Assembly: GCF_000341225.1 (NCBI RefSeq)
Contig: NZ_ANAC01000005.1
Span: 62,001-126,000 of the forward strand
Length of the DNA stretch: 64,000 bases
Reading direction: 5' to 3'
From: Nocardiopsis alba DSM 43377
GTDB taxonomy: Bacteria; Actinomycetota; Actinomycetes; Streptosporangiales; Streptosporangiaceae
The translations under genes and the position numbers were made by a program. Below are positions 28,053-37,995 of this stretch, in pieces; positions within the stretch are counted from its first letter, which is position 1; every line of letters begins with the position of its first letter. Under the pieces are notes generated by a model. It was not told where the DNA came from. It saw only the letters and a program-made list of their open reading frames with translations, and ran no database searches.

Positions 28053-29192
28053 TCAGACCCGTGTGAGCTCGTCCACCGCGCGGGAGATCGCCTCGTCCAC
28101 CAACTCGCGGATCCGGGGCCACCTGTCGTCTGCGGAGTCGCTCGGCAACACGGTGACACTGTCGCCGCCGGAGGTCTCCCACGCCCGCCGGGTACCGTCG
28201 GGCATGGTCAGGTGCGTGTCGGCGGTCACCGCCAGCACACCCGAGGGCGGGTCCCCCACCTCCTGCACGATCACGTAGAGGTTCAGGATCGCCCCTTCCG
28301 TCACCAGTTCCATGCGGGTCCACCACTGGGCGGCCCCGTGGGTGAGCGGTCTGCGGGGCGGGGGGACGGCGTCGCGATCCGTGTCCTTCTCACCGTCCTC
28401 GGAGGAGACGGCGGCCCGGGCGGCGGGGTCCAGCGCGCGCAGGAGGAGTTCGACCGGGGCGCTCCGGGAACGGACGTGTTCCATGACACGTCGGCGGGTC
28501 GCGACGGCCAAGGGCGGTACACGGCCACCCGTCATGGGGAGGTTCCCCGGGCTCCAACCGATCTCCCGACGCAGTGCCTCGATCACCAGACGGGCGAAGT
28601 GCGCGACCAGCGCGGCGAAGTGCTCCTCCGGATCCTCTCCCTTGCGGAACACCGGTGGGGGAGTGCGCGGATCCAGCAGCAGGGGCGGGTGGTCGGCGCG
28701 CTGAAGGACCCGGGAGGCCAGGGCCCACGGCAGCGCGTGGAGAGCCTCGCCCTCGCTCTCGGATCCGTCGAGTTCGTTCATGAGCCGGACACATTCGGCG
28801 TAGGCGTGGGCGGCGCGGACCACCGGGTGGGCGGTGATCCCCGCGGCCTCGGCGAGGGCCAGGGTGTGTTCGCTGGTCAAGGGGGCGCCGGACGTGCGCG
28901 GAGAGGGCGGGAGTCCCGCGGCCCGTCCTGCCAGGGTCGCCACGTAAGGGCCGGTCAGAGGCGGTTCGGCCCCCGCCGGGGCGGCCAGCAGCAGTTCCGC
29001 GAGCTCGGGGCCGCCGCCCCATTCCTGGACCCGGTCGTGGGTGAGGGCGCGTCTGGCGGCGGTGCGCTCCGTCAGGGGGTTGCGCTGGAGACGTCTGGCC
29101 CAGATCTCCCTGAGGCGGTCGACGTCCGTGAGTTCTGCGCGCACGCGGTCCGGGAGGGCCTCCGGGACAGGGGCGACGAGTCGGCTGTTCAC
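28053..29192 (-). CDS. Protein of unknown function (379 aa)
   Basis: I do not recognise the family. It is soluble, with no signal peptide or membrane helix. The N-terminal half is helical and Arg/Ala/Leu-rich (DVDRLREIWARRLQRNPL). The middle carries HFAALVAHFARLVIEALRRE. The C-terminal about 100 residues look alpha/beta (MELVTEGAILNLYVIVQEVG, GVLAVTADTHLTM). GTG 29192 is the likely start. Two tandem 10-base repeats, TGTTCACGTG and TGTTCACGTA, cover the start (29186-29205). It is convergent with the kinase gene and shares orientation with the MerR gene upstream. Codon use is like its neighbours. Confidence 0.7.
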   Translation of the reverse strand: MNSRLVAPVPEALPDRVRAELTDVDRLREIWARRLQRNPLTERTAARRALTHDRVQEWGGGPELAELLLAAPAGAEPPLTGPYVATLAGRAAGLPPSPRTSGAPLTSEHTLALAEAAGITAHPVVRAAHAYAECVRLMNELDGSESEGEALHALPWALASRVLQRADHPPLLLDPRTPPPVFRKGEDPEEHFAALVAHFARLVIEALRREIGWSPGNLPMTGGRVPPLAVATRRRVMEHVRSRSAPVELLLRALDPAARAAVSSEDGEKDTDRDAVPPPRRPLTHGAAQWWTRMELVTEGAILNLYVIVQEVGDPPSGVLAVTADTHLTMPDGTRRAWETSGGDSVTVLPSDSADDRWPRIRELVDEAISRAVDELTRV

Positions 29193-29205
29193 GTGTGTTC
29201 ACGTA
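29186..29205. repeat. Tandem 10-bp repeat over a start codon
   Basis: TGTTCACGTG is followed directly by TGTTCACGTA. It overlaps the GTG start of the 379-residue unknown protein. It could be an operator or a chance repeat. Confidence 0.35.
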
Positions 29206-29315
29206 GCCCGTCGACGGTTTGCCAAAACATGCCGAACGGTTGGTCTGGGGCCTCTGTGAAGGAGGTATTCCCAGGGGGCCAACGGGTTTTTCGAGACTGC
29301 TGATGCGTACGTGAC

Positions 29316-29759
29316 CTATGGGGTTTTCGGGACGTTCGAAGCGCTCGGCGGTACGGGACGCCTGGTGCGGAGGAGGCGCATCGCCTTCTCCTTCTCGAAG
29401 TCCAGAGCCCGGGTGGGAGCGGCGGTGAGACGGCCCAGACGTTCCCCGTGCGCGCGTACCCGTGCCAGCACCTCGGGTTCGGCCAGAACGCGCAGAGCGA
29501 AGGAGAGGGCGGCCGGAGGGATGTCGAACTCGCGCTCCAGCTCCAGCCCGACCTCTATGGTCCGCAGATCCTCCTCGGTGAAACGGCGGTGCCGATGGCC
29601 GCGCCCGGTCGGCGGGTCCTGGGTACGGGGGAGCAGACCGAGAGCCTCCCGATAACGGAGCATCCGGGCCGTTCCGCCGACCCGTTCGGCGGCCGCCGAG
29701 ATCGGCACCGGGGCGGATTCGGTGCCGGAAGCGGTGAAGACGTCGTCGCGGGCGGCCAT
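29316..29759 (-). CDS. MerR-family transcriptional regulator
   Basis: A 147-residue protein with the MerR winged-helix N-terminus: VPISAAAERVGGTARMLRYREALGLLP and then RHRRFTEEDLRTIEVGLELEREFDIP. The C-terminal part is a short dimerisation helix (ALSFALRVLAEPEVLARVR). No Cys or drug-binding domain follows, so the ligand is unknown. ATG 29759 is chosen because the regulator homology starts close by; a longer start to 29819 would run into the sahH promoter region. It is divergent from sahH with 130 bases between starts, so it may control sahH, itself, or both (inference). Confidence 0.85.
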   Translation of the reverse strand: MAARDDVFTASGTESAPVPISAAAERVGGTARMLRYREALGLLPRTQDPPTGRGHRHRRFTEEDLRTIEVGLELEREFDIPPAALSFALRVLAEPEVLARVRAHGERLGRLTAAPTRALDFEKEKAMRLLRTRRPVPPSASNVPKTP

Positions 29760-29847
29760 GCGTGTGACTGTAACCCACCCGGACGGTCGCACGGGATCAA
29801 TCTGACGCCCTGTTGTCAAGTTTGTGACCGGCGCCGGGGCACGGGCC

Positions 29848-29853
29848 TAGAAT
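29848..29853 (+). promoter_or_regulatory. Candidate sahH promoter -10 element
   Basis: TAGAAT at 29848-29853 lies 36 bases before the sahH ATG, with TTGTGA at 29822-29827 as a poor -35 candidate (20-base spacing). The intergenic DNA is too short to hold a full SAH riboswitch, and I saw none of its conserved core. Confidence 0.4.
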
Positions 29854-29889
29854 CAAGGTCGCCACCACGACTTGACGAGTGAGGAACGC

Positions 29890-31326
<1,437 letters not shown>

Positions 31327-31345
31327 GAGGCGAGTTCCTCCGGAG

Positions 31346-32608
31346 ATGACACTCCCCTCACACGAGGTGGCGGACCTCGGCCTCAGCGGGGCCGGGGTCC
31401 GCCGTGTGGCCTGGGCCGAACGCTCCATGCCGGCGCTGCGCAGCGTCCGTGAACGTTTCGCGGCCGAACGCCCCCTGGCCGGTCTGCGCCTGGCGGCCTG
31501 CCTGCACGTGACCGCCGAGACGGCGAACCTGCTCCGCGTCCTGCGCGCCGGGGGCGCCGAGGTCTGGCTGGCCGCCTCCAACCCGTTGTCCACCCAGGAC
31601 GACACGGCGGCCGCCCTGGTCGCCGAGTACGGTGTGGCGGTGCACGCCTGGGCCGGTATGGACACCGCCGCCTATGACCGCAACCTGGTCACCGTCCTGG
31701 AGTCCCGCCCCCATCTGCTCCTGGACGACGGCTGCGATCTGGTCAACACGGCGCACAGCCACCGGCCCGACCTGTTGGAGGGCGTCCTGGGCGGTTGTGA
31801 ACAGACCACCACCGGTGTGATCAGGCTGCGCCGGATGAGCGCCGAGGGGGAGCTGCGACTTCCGATGGTCGCGGTCAACGACACCCGTACCAAGCGGATG
31901 TTCGACAACCGCTACGGCACAGGGCAGTCCACGGTGGACGGGGTGCTGCGCGCCACCAACACGCTGCTGGCCGGACGCACGGTGGTGGTGGCCGGTTACG
32001 GCTACTGCGGCCGAGGCCTGGCCGAACGCTTCCGCGGCATGGGCGCGAACGTGTTCGTCACCGAGGTCGATCCGGTCAAGGCCCTGGACGCCGTCATGCA
32101 GGGGTACACGGTCACCACCATGGACGTCGCGGCCCACCTCGGCGACGTGTTCGTCACCGCCACCGGGAATCGCGACGTGGTCCGTCGAGAGCACCTGGAG
32201 TCGATGCGCGATGGGGCGATCCTCGCCAACTCCGGCCACTTCGACCTGGAGATCGACCTCAACGCCCTCGACTCCCTCGCGGTCTCGGTCGACCGGGGGG
32301 TGCGCGAACAGGCCGACGAGTACGTGTTCGCCGACGGCCGTCGCATCCTCCTGCTGTCCGAAGGGCGTCTGGTCAACCTGGGCGCCGCGGAGGGACACCC
32401 CGCCGCCGTCATGGACCTGTCCTTCGCGGTCCAGGCCTTGACCACCGAGTGGCTGGCCCGGACGCACACCGACCTTTCACCGGGCGTCGTCGAGGTGCCC
32501 GAGGAGATCGACCACGAGGTCGCCCGCCTGGAACTGGCCGCTCTGGGGGTCGGCATCGACACGCTCACCCCGGAGCAGGAGTCCTACCTGAACTCCTGGC
32601 GTCCCTGA
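31346..32608 (+). CDS. Second S-adenosylhomocysteine hydrolase, archaeal/Thermotoga subtype
   Basis: A 420-residue homologue of the preceding enzyme but of the shorter subtype: it lacks the about 40-residue insertion and the KPDHYRY tail, ending in [14 protein letters not shown]. Catalytic elements are intact: [39 protein letters not shown] and [10 protein letters not shown]. The NAD site reads GYGYCGRG (217-224), as in archaeal and Thermotoga enzymes, against GYGDVGKG in its neighbour. The Cys after FDNRYG is replaced by Thr/Gly. CGGAG precedes ATG 31346. With 19 bases between the genes they form one operon. It may be a stress isoform, or act on a related nucleoside such as S-inosylhomocysteine (inference). 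Confidence 0.93.
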   Translation: MTLPSHEVADLGLSGAGVRRVAWAERSMPALRSVRERFAAERPLAGLRLAACLHVTAETANLLRVLRAGGAEVWLAASNPLSTQDDTAAALVAEYGVAVHAWAGMDTAAYDRNLVTVLESRPHLLLDDGCDLVNTAHSHRPDLLEGVLGGCEQTTTGVIRLRRMSAEGELRLPMVAVNDTRTKRMFDNRYGTGQSTVDGVLRATNTLLAGRTVVVAGYGYCGRGLAERFRGMGANVFVTEVDPVKALDAVMQGYTVTTMDVAAHLGDVFVTATGNRDVVRREHLESMRDGAILANSGHFDLEIDLNALDSLAVSVDRGVREQADEYVFADGRRILLLSEGRLVNLGAAEGHPAAVMDLSFAVQALTTEWLARTHTDLSPGVVEVPEEIDHEVARLELAALGVGIDTLTPEQESYLNSWRP

Positions 32609-32618
32609 CCTCGGGGGA

Positions 32619-33560
32619 TCATCGGCCGTAGGGCGGCGGGGGCGGGGTAGGGCCGCCGGGGCCCTGAGGCCCGCCCTGGTACGCCGACCACGGGCCCGGG
32701 GCGTGCGGGGCGCCCTCCCACGGGGAACGCGGGGCCGAGGCGCCGCGCAACGACTCCAGACTGCGCCGACGCCGCTCCGCCAGCACGGCGGCCAGGAAGA
32801 CCGGAGGCGTGGTTCCGGGAGGCGGCGGCGGGCTCACCTGAGAGGCGACCGAGTCGGCCAACCGGGAACCCATCTCGTGGCGGGTGTGCTCGGCGAGCTC
32901 CCCATAGCGCATCACGTACTGGCGGGCGGCGTTGGCGGTCTCCGGGGCCAGACGCGACAGTTCCGCCGCCGCGGCCCAGGCCGCCATCTGCGGCGGCATG
33001 GGGATCTCCACGTCCCGGCGGCTTCCGGTGCGCTCCTCCACCACCATCGTCCCGGCCACGAAGTCGCCGACCCGACGGCCGTTCGGGTTGATCATCGAGG
33101 TGAGCAGGGCGATCAGACCGGAGGACGCCCAGATCTCCACGGAGGCGGAGAGGGCGCGGCCCAGGGCCTGCCGGAAGCGCACGGGCGAACCGTCGGTGCC
33201 GACCACACGCAGTCCCAACGCCATCTTGCCCAGGGTCCGGCCACGCGAGATCGTCTCGAACGCGGTCGGATAACCGACGATGATGAGGACGGGCAGCGCC
33301 AGACCGAGGGCGGCGGTCGCCGCCGTGTCCAGGGACGTACCGACCCACATCATCACGACCATCACCATGATGATCATGACGATCTGGAGGATGCCGTCGA
33401 TGGCCATGGCCGCGATACGGGTGACGAACCCGGCCGGACGCAGCTCCAGGACGACCGCGTCCCCGGTGACCAACGGCGTCGTGCCGTACACGTCGTCTCC
33501 GGTCGCGCCGCCGCCGGGGTAGGACACCAGTACACACTCCCTCGCCGGGTGTTCTGTCAC
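32619..33560 (-). CDS. RDD family membrane protein
   Basis: A 313-residue protein. Its RDD domain spans about residues 35-180: LRPAGFVTRIAAMAIDGILQ holds the Arg and Asp signature positions, followed by TLGKMALGLRVVGTDG and the third helix. The remainder is a cytoplasmic helical part and a Pro/Gly-rich end (PPPPPYGR). GTG 33560 follows GGGGGG; conserved RDD sequence starts well after it. RDD proteins are probable membrane transporters or scaffolds. It is divergent from spoIIM, an adjacency seen in many actinobacteria, and convergent with the second SAH hydrolase, only ten bases away. Confidence 0.88.
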   Translation of the reverse strand: MTEHPARECVLVSYPGGGATGDDVYGTTPLVTGDAVVLELRPAGFVTRIAAMAIDGILQIVMIIMVMVVMMWVGTSLDTAATAALGLALPVLIIVGYPTAFETISRGRTLGKMALGLRVVGTDGSPVRFRQALGRALSASVEIWASSGLIALLTSMINPNGRRVGDFVAGTMVVEERTGSRRDVEIPMPPQMAAWAAAAELSRLAPETANAARQYVMRYGELAEHTRHEMGSRLADSVASQVSPPPPPGTTPPVFLAAVLAERRRRSLESLRGASAPRSPWEGAPHAPGPWSAYQGGPQGPGGPTPPPPPYGR

Positions 33561-33644
33561 GTTCCCCCCGACATTACCCGGCGTCGGCGGGCCGTGTTCG
33601 CATCGCCCGCGAAGCTCCGATGACGATCCAGTAGTGTCCGATAC

Positions 33645-34637
33645 GTGGATATCGACGTGTTCGCGGCGGCTCACGCGCGAGAGTGGCAACGGCTGGACGA
33701 ACTGGTGCGCGGGCGCCGTTCGCTCTCAGGTGAGGAGATCGACGAACTCGTCGAGCTCTACCAGCGGGTCTCCACGCACCTGTCGGTCGTGCGCAGCTCG
33801 GGACAGGACCCGGTACTGGCCGGGCGACTGTCCTCTTCGGTGGCCCGTGCCCGTTCGGCGGTGACCGGTTCGCACTCCTCCGGATGGGCCGACGTCGGCT
33901 CCTTCTTCACCCGGGTCTTCCCAGGCATCCTCTACCGTCTGCGCTGGTGGTGGCTGGGCGTCAGCGCGGGCACGGTGCTGGTCGCCACCGCCGTCGGCGT
34001 GTGGATCGCGAACGACCCCGAGGCCCTCGCCGCGCTCGGTACCCCCGAGGACATCGCCCGGTACGTCGAGTACGAGTTCGCCAACTACTACGTCGAGACA
34101 CCGCCCGCGTCGTTCGCCGCTCAGGTGTGGACCAACAACGCCTGGGTGTCCGCGCAGGCGATCATCTTCGGGGTGTTCCTCGGTCTGCCGACCCTCTGGG
34201 TACTGCTGGTCAACGCGATCGGCATCGGATCGGCCGGGGGCATGATGTTCGCGCTGGGGCGCGGCGACGTGTTCTTCGCGCTGATCCTCCCGCACGGTCT
34301 GCTGGAGCTCACCGCGGTGTTCGTGGCCGGAGGCGTGGGGTTGAGGATCGGCTGGTCCATCATCTCCCCGGGGGATCGGACCCGTATGCGCGCCTTGGGC
34401 GAGGAGGCCCGGGCCGCGATCGCGGTGGCCCTGGGGCTGGTGGTGGTCCTGTTCATTTCCGGGCTCATCGAGGGCCTGGTGACCGGCTGGATCACCAACA
34501 CCTGGGCCGCCATCGGTATCGGCGTGGTCGCCGAGGTGCTGTTCTTCCTCTACGTGTTCACCGTCGGCCGGAAGGCCTACGAGGAGGGTGAGACCGGCGA
34601 CATCGCCGACGCCCCCGCGGCCGTCCCCGTGGCCTAG
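33645..34637 (+). CDS. Stage II sporulation protein M family membrane protein
   Basis: A 330-residue SpoIIM-family protein. An N-terminal helical cytoplasmic part (DVFAAAHAREWQRLDELV, ELYQRVSTHLSVVR) precedes about five membrane helices, with the conserved NNAWVSAQAIIFGVFLGLP and LPHGLLELTAVFVAGG. In Bacillus SpoIIM works in forespore engulfment with SpoIID and SpoIIP; those partners are not seen here, and the actinobacterial role is unknown. GTG 33645 is the start. The stop overlaps the stop of the convergent NB-ARC gene within the four bases CTAG (34634-34637). With RDD and the MoxR operon it forms a neighbourhood also found in mycobacteria. Confidence 0.9.
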   Translation: MDIDVFAAAHAREWQRLDELVRGRRSLSGEEIDELVELYQRVSTHLSVVRSSGQDPVLAGRLSSSVARARSAVTGSHSSGWADVGSFFTRVFPGILYRLRWWWLGVSAGTVLVATAVGVWIANDPEALAALGTPEDIARYVEYEFANYYVETPPASFAAQVWTNNAWVSAQAIIFGVFLGLPTLWVLLVNAIGIGSAGGMMFALGRGDVFFALILPHGLLELTAVFVAGGVGLRIGWSIISPGDRTRMRALGEEARAAIAVALGLVVVLFISGLIEGLVTGWITNTWAAIGIGVVAEVLFFLYVFTVGRKAYEEGETGDIADAPAAVPVA

Positions 34638-36652
34638 CCGGAGGCCCCCGATCCGCGGAACTCCCTTCCGGGGTCGACGAAGGACTCGCTCATCCGGTCG
34701 CGGGCCAGACGGGTCTGAGGATGATCGGGGCCCAGGATCCGTGCCCGCCCCTCCATGACCCGGTGGAAGATCTCCCTCGCCCGAGGACGGTGCTCGCGTC
34801 GCAACGCCACCAGGCCGCGTTTGTAGTCCGCGTTCAGGGTGAGGAGCTCCTCGTCCCCGAGAAGCCGCAGACGGACCTCGTGGACCCGGTCGAACAGGCG
34901 CTCCGCCGTGTCCAGGTCGTCCAGCCGCAGCGCCGCGTACCCGAGGGCGTCCATCGAGGCCAGGGTCTCCTCGGCCTCGGCCCCCTGTTCGCGCAGCCGC
35001 GCCTCCAACACCCTCTCGTGCAGGGCGAGCGCCTTCCTCCACTCCCCGCGCGCCCCCGCCACCAGGGCGATCTGGTGACGCGTGTCCAGCGTGCGCGGAT
35101 GGTCCGCGCCGAGCACCCGCTCCCGGTCCGCGAGCAGCGCCAGGTAGCCCCGCTCGGCCTCCTCGACACGGTCCTGGAAGAGCAGACTCTCGGCGAGCAG
35201 GTGCCGGGAATGGAGGGTGAGCGGATGGTCGGCGCCGAACGCCCCCTCGGCGGTGCGCAGAGCGGCCGTCGCGGTCCGTTCGGCGTCCTCGAAACGTCCT
35301 AGGCGCAGACGTGCGCGGGCGGCCCCCAGCCCCACCCGGACCCGGAAGCCGGAGCCGAGCGCCGGCGCTCGGCCGGCCAGGGACGCCAGCGAGGTGAGGG
35401 CGTCCAGCTCGAACCACGGGTCCCGTTCGCCCTGCTCCTCCAAGAGCCGCTCCACCTCCGACACCAAGGGGGCGTCGTTCTCGCCCAGGCCCGCGCGCAC
35501 CGTCTCCGAGATCAGGGGGTGCAGGAGCAGCGAGGTCCGCTCGTCCGTGCGTTCGACCCCGACCAGCCCGTGGACCACGAGCGCGTCGACGGCGCGGGCG
35601 AAGGAGGCGTCGGACATCCCGCACCTCGGGACCCGCCACAGGGGCACGGCCCGCCCCCGGGCCCCGAGCAACGACAACGCGCGCAGGAGCGGGACCGCCC
35701 GGGGGTGGCGCTCGCCGACCAGACGCAGGGACAGCTCCCAGACACCCGAGAGCAGCCGGCGTTCGTCGACCGGTCCGGGGGAGAGGGGCCCGGCCAGTTC
35801 GTCGATGCCGGCGATGTTCTCGTCCAAGTGCTCCAGCAGGGAACGAGCGTCGGGGAAGAGCACACCGTGGGTGGCCAGGACGCGCCCCGCGAGGGCGAGG
35901 GCCAGTGGGACCCCGCCGAGCCGCTCGGCCAGCGCGTCGGCCCCCGACAGCTCCGGGACCCTCGCGTGCTCGGTCAGGGCGGCGCTCGCGTCCTCGCCGG
36001 TCAGCGGGCCGACCCGGAGCATCTCGGCGGGCGCCCACAGGCCGGCGTCGTCCAGCCTGCTGGTGACCAGGACGAACCCCTTCGGGCTCGAACGCATCCA
36101 GCCGAGCCGCTCACCCGGGCGATGGTCGGGGGCCGGTTCCTCCGGTCGGTCGGCGTCGTCGACCACCAGCAGCCAAGGGGTGGGGGACCGGTCGAGGTGC
36201 CGCCACACCCAGCGTGTCGCCGCCTTCGGTGCCGCCTTGAGACGGTCGATCTCCTCGGGGGCGGCGGCCAGCTCCACGGCGATCTCCAGCATGCTCGGCG
36301 TGATCGCGTCCGCGCGTACCCAGAACACGGTCCGCCCCCGCGCACGGGCGTGCTCGGCCAGGGCCGCGGCCACGGTGGTCTTTCCGAACCCGCCGGGTCC
36401 GGTCAGCACGTGCGGGATCGAGGACCCCCGCTCCATCGCCTGACAGAGCCTCGACAGCAGGTCGGAGCGTCCGCGGACGGAGGTCGCGAGGCGGGGCGGA
36501 TCCAGGGACACGTCCACGATCGGCGAGGTGTCGCGAGGCAGGTGCACTGTCACCCCGCCGTGGATGTCACGTGCCTGGACCAGCACCCCGTACAGGTCGC
36601 CGTGCGCGGTGTTGTGGGCTTCGGGGGGAGAGGCCATACGCCCATGATGCAC
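34634..36652 (-). CDS. NB-ARC/TPR STAND-type ATPase
   Basis: A 672-residue protein. The N-terminus has the short GDLYGVLVQARDIHGGVTVHLP segment (about 18-39), a motif that heads many actinobacterial STAND and conflict-system proteins. The NB-ARC ATPase follows: Walker A GPGGFGKTT (85-93), Walker B WLLVVDDAD, and a winged-helix part. From about residue 400 there are TPR repeats of the kinesin-light-chain type (RVLGADHPRTLDTRHQIALVAGA, ALALHERVLEARL). No effector, TIR, protease or DNA-binding domain is visible. GTG 36652 has GGGAGGG upstream; ATG 36637 is the alternative. It lies between spoIIM and the DUF58 gene in an otherwise conserved block. Confidence 0.85.
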   Translation of the reverse strand: MHHGRMASPPEAHNTAHGDLYGVLVQARDIHGGVTVHLPRDTSPIVDVSLDPPRLATSVRGRSDLLSRLCQAMERGSSIPHVLTGPGGFGKTTVAAALAEHARARGRTVFWVRADAITPSMLEIAVELAAAPEEIDRLKAAPKAATRWVWRHLDRSPTPWLLVVDDADRPEEPAPDHRPGERLGWMRSSPKGFVLVTSRLDDAGLWAPAEMLRVGPLTGEDASAALTEHARVPELSGADALAERLGGVPLALALAGRVLATHGVLFPDARSLLEHLDENIAGIDELAGPLSPGPVDERRLLSGVWELSLRLVGERHPRAVPLLRALSLLGARGRAVPLWRVPRCGMSDASFARAVDALVVHGLVGVERTDERTSLLLHPLISETVRAGLGENDAPLVSEVERLLEEQGERDPWFELDALTSLASLAGRAPALGSGFRVRVGLGAARARLRLGRFEDAERTATAALRTAEGAFGADHPLTLHSRHLLAESLLFQDRVEEAERGYLALLADRERVLGADHPRTLDTRHQIALVAGARGEWRKALALHERVLEARLREQGAEAEETLASMDALGYAALRLDDLDTAERLFDRVHEVRLRLLGDEELLTLNADYKRGLVALRREHRPRAREIFHRVMEGRARILGPDHPQTRLARDRMSESFVDPGREFRGSGASG

Positions 36653-36696
36653 GAGGGGCGCCCTCCCCGTCGGAAGAGCGCCCCTCGGGAGAGCGC

Positions 36697-37995
36697 CTAC
36701 AGGCGGCCCTGGGCCTTGAGGTCGATGTAGGCGTCGGCCAGCGCCGGAGCGATCCGCTCGGGGTCGGCGTCGACCACCTCGGCCCCCGCCCGGCGCAACT
36801 CCGCGGTGATCCGGTGCCGCTCGCTCAGGGTGCGTTCGGCCGAGGCCGCCCGGTAGAGGGCGTCGGCGTCCCCGCGTTCGGCGGCCATCTCCGCCACCTT
36901 CGGGTCCCGTACCGCCGCCACCAGGAGCAGGTGGCGCGAGGACAACAGGGGAAGCCTCGGCAACAGCCCCTCCTCCAAGGCGGCCGCGTTGAGGTCGGTC
37001 AGCAGCACCACCAGTCGACGGCTGCGGCCCTGGGTCATCACGGAGCCGACCATCCCGGCCGGATCGGACTCCACCAGGGCGGCCTCCAACGGCGCCATGG
37101 CCTCCACGACACGGTGCACCTGACTGCCCTTGCCCGAGGCCTTCACCCGGGCCCGGACGGCACGGTCGTAGGCCATGAAGTCGACCCGGTCGCCCGCCTT
37201 GCCCGCCAGCGCGGTCAGCAGCAGCGCGGCGTCCATGGAGTGGTCCAGGCGCGGGGTGTCTCCGACCCGCCCCGCCGAGGTCCGGCCGGTGTCCAGCACG
37301 ATGAGGACGCGCCGATCCCGTTCGGGGCGCCAGGTCCGCACCACCACCCCGTCGTCCCGGGCGGTGGCGCGCCAGTCGATCGAACGCACGTCGTCGCCGG
37401 GCACGTAGTCGCGCAACGAGTCGAACTCGCTGCCCTGGCCCCGCACCATCGCGGTGTGGCGGCCCTCCAGCTCGCGCAGCCGGGACAGTTTGCCCGGAAG
37501 GTGCCTGCGGCTGTGGAAGGGCGGGAGCGTCCGCACCGTCCAGGGGGCCTGGAGCGTCCGCTGCCGTCCGGCCACGCCCAAGGGGCCGACGCTGCGCACC
37601 GTCACTCCGGCGGAGCGCGCGTCACCACGCCGGGAGGGTGTGAGCGTGGTCGTCACCCGTCGACGCTCGCCGGGGCCCACCAGCAGCTCACGAGAGCGCG
37701 GCGAGGCGTGCGAGCTCGGCGGCCAGGCGTCGCGTACCGAACCGCGCAGCCGGCGCCCCGTCGGGTTGGCGATCAGGACCGACACCGACGCGGAATCGCC
37801 CGAACGCACGGAGGTGTCGCCCTCCCGGGACAGGACCAGCCGCGCCGGGGAGGTCGCCGCCAGCACGTCCACCACGACGATCAGCACCACCAGGGACACG
37901 GCGATGGCGGTGACCGTGGAGCCGATCTGGCCGGAGATCGCCACCGCCACCGTCGCCAGGAGCGTGAGCAGGGCCGCCCGGCCGGTGACCACCAT
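36697..37995 (-). CDS. DUF58 domain protein
   Basis: A 432-residue protein with two N-terminal membrane helices (about 5-45), a beta-rich segment, and the DUF58 core GSEFDSLRDYVPGDDVRSIDWRATAR (about 190-215). A von Willebrand A-like fold follows (RRVLIVLDTGRTS). Proteins of this family pair with MoxR ATPases and are thought to help assemble or activate membrane or periplasmic complexes. ATG 37995 overlaps the TGA of moxR by one base. It is the last gene of the five-gene operon that begins at 42339. Confidence 0.92.
   Translation of the reverse strand: MVVTGRAALLTLLATVAVAISGQIGSTVTAIAVSLVVLIVVVDVLAATSPARLVLSREGDTSVRSGDSASVSVLIANPTGRRLRGSVRDAWPPSSHASPRSRELLVGPGERRRVTTTLTPSRRGDARSAGVTVRSVGPLGVAGRQRTLQAPWTVRTLPPFHSRRHLPGKLSRLRELEGRHTAMVRGQGSEFDSLRDYVPGDDVRSIDWRATARDDGVVVRTWRPERDRRVLIVLDTGRTSAGRVGDTPRLDHSMDAALLLTALAGKAGDRVDFMAYDRAVRARVKASGKGSQVHRVVEAMAPLEAALVESDPAGMVGSVMTQGRSRRLVVLLTDLNAAALEEGLLPRLPLLSSRHLLLVAAVRDPKVAEMAAERGDADALYRAASAERTLSERHRITAELRRAGAEVVDADPERIAPALADAYIDLKAQGRL

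Noticed and set aside
29760-29889. SAH riboswitch upstream of sahH
   Set aside because: I could not find its conserved core, and the gap is short because of the divergent MerR gene.
34634-36652. NB-ARC protein as a regulator of the SARP/AfsR type
   Set aside because: There is no N-terminal DNA-binding or BTA domain; the ATPase starts within 60 residues of the N-terminus.
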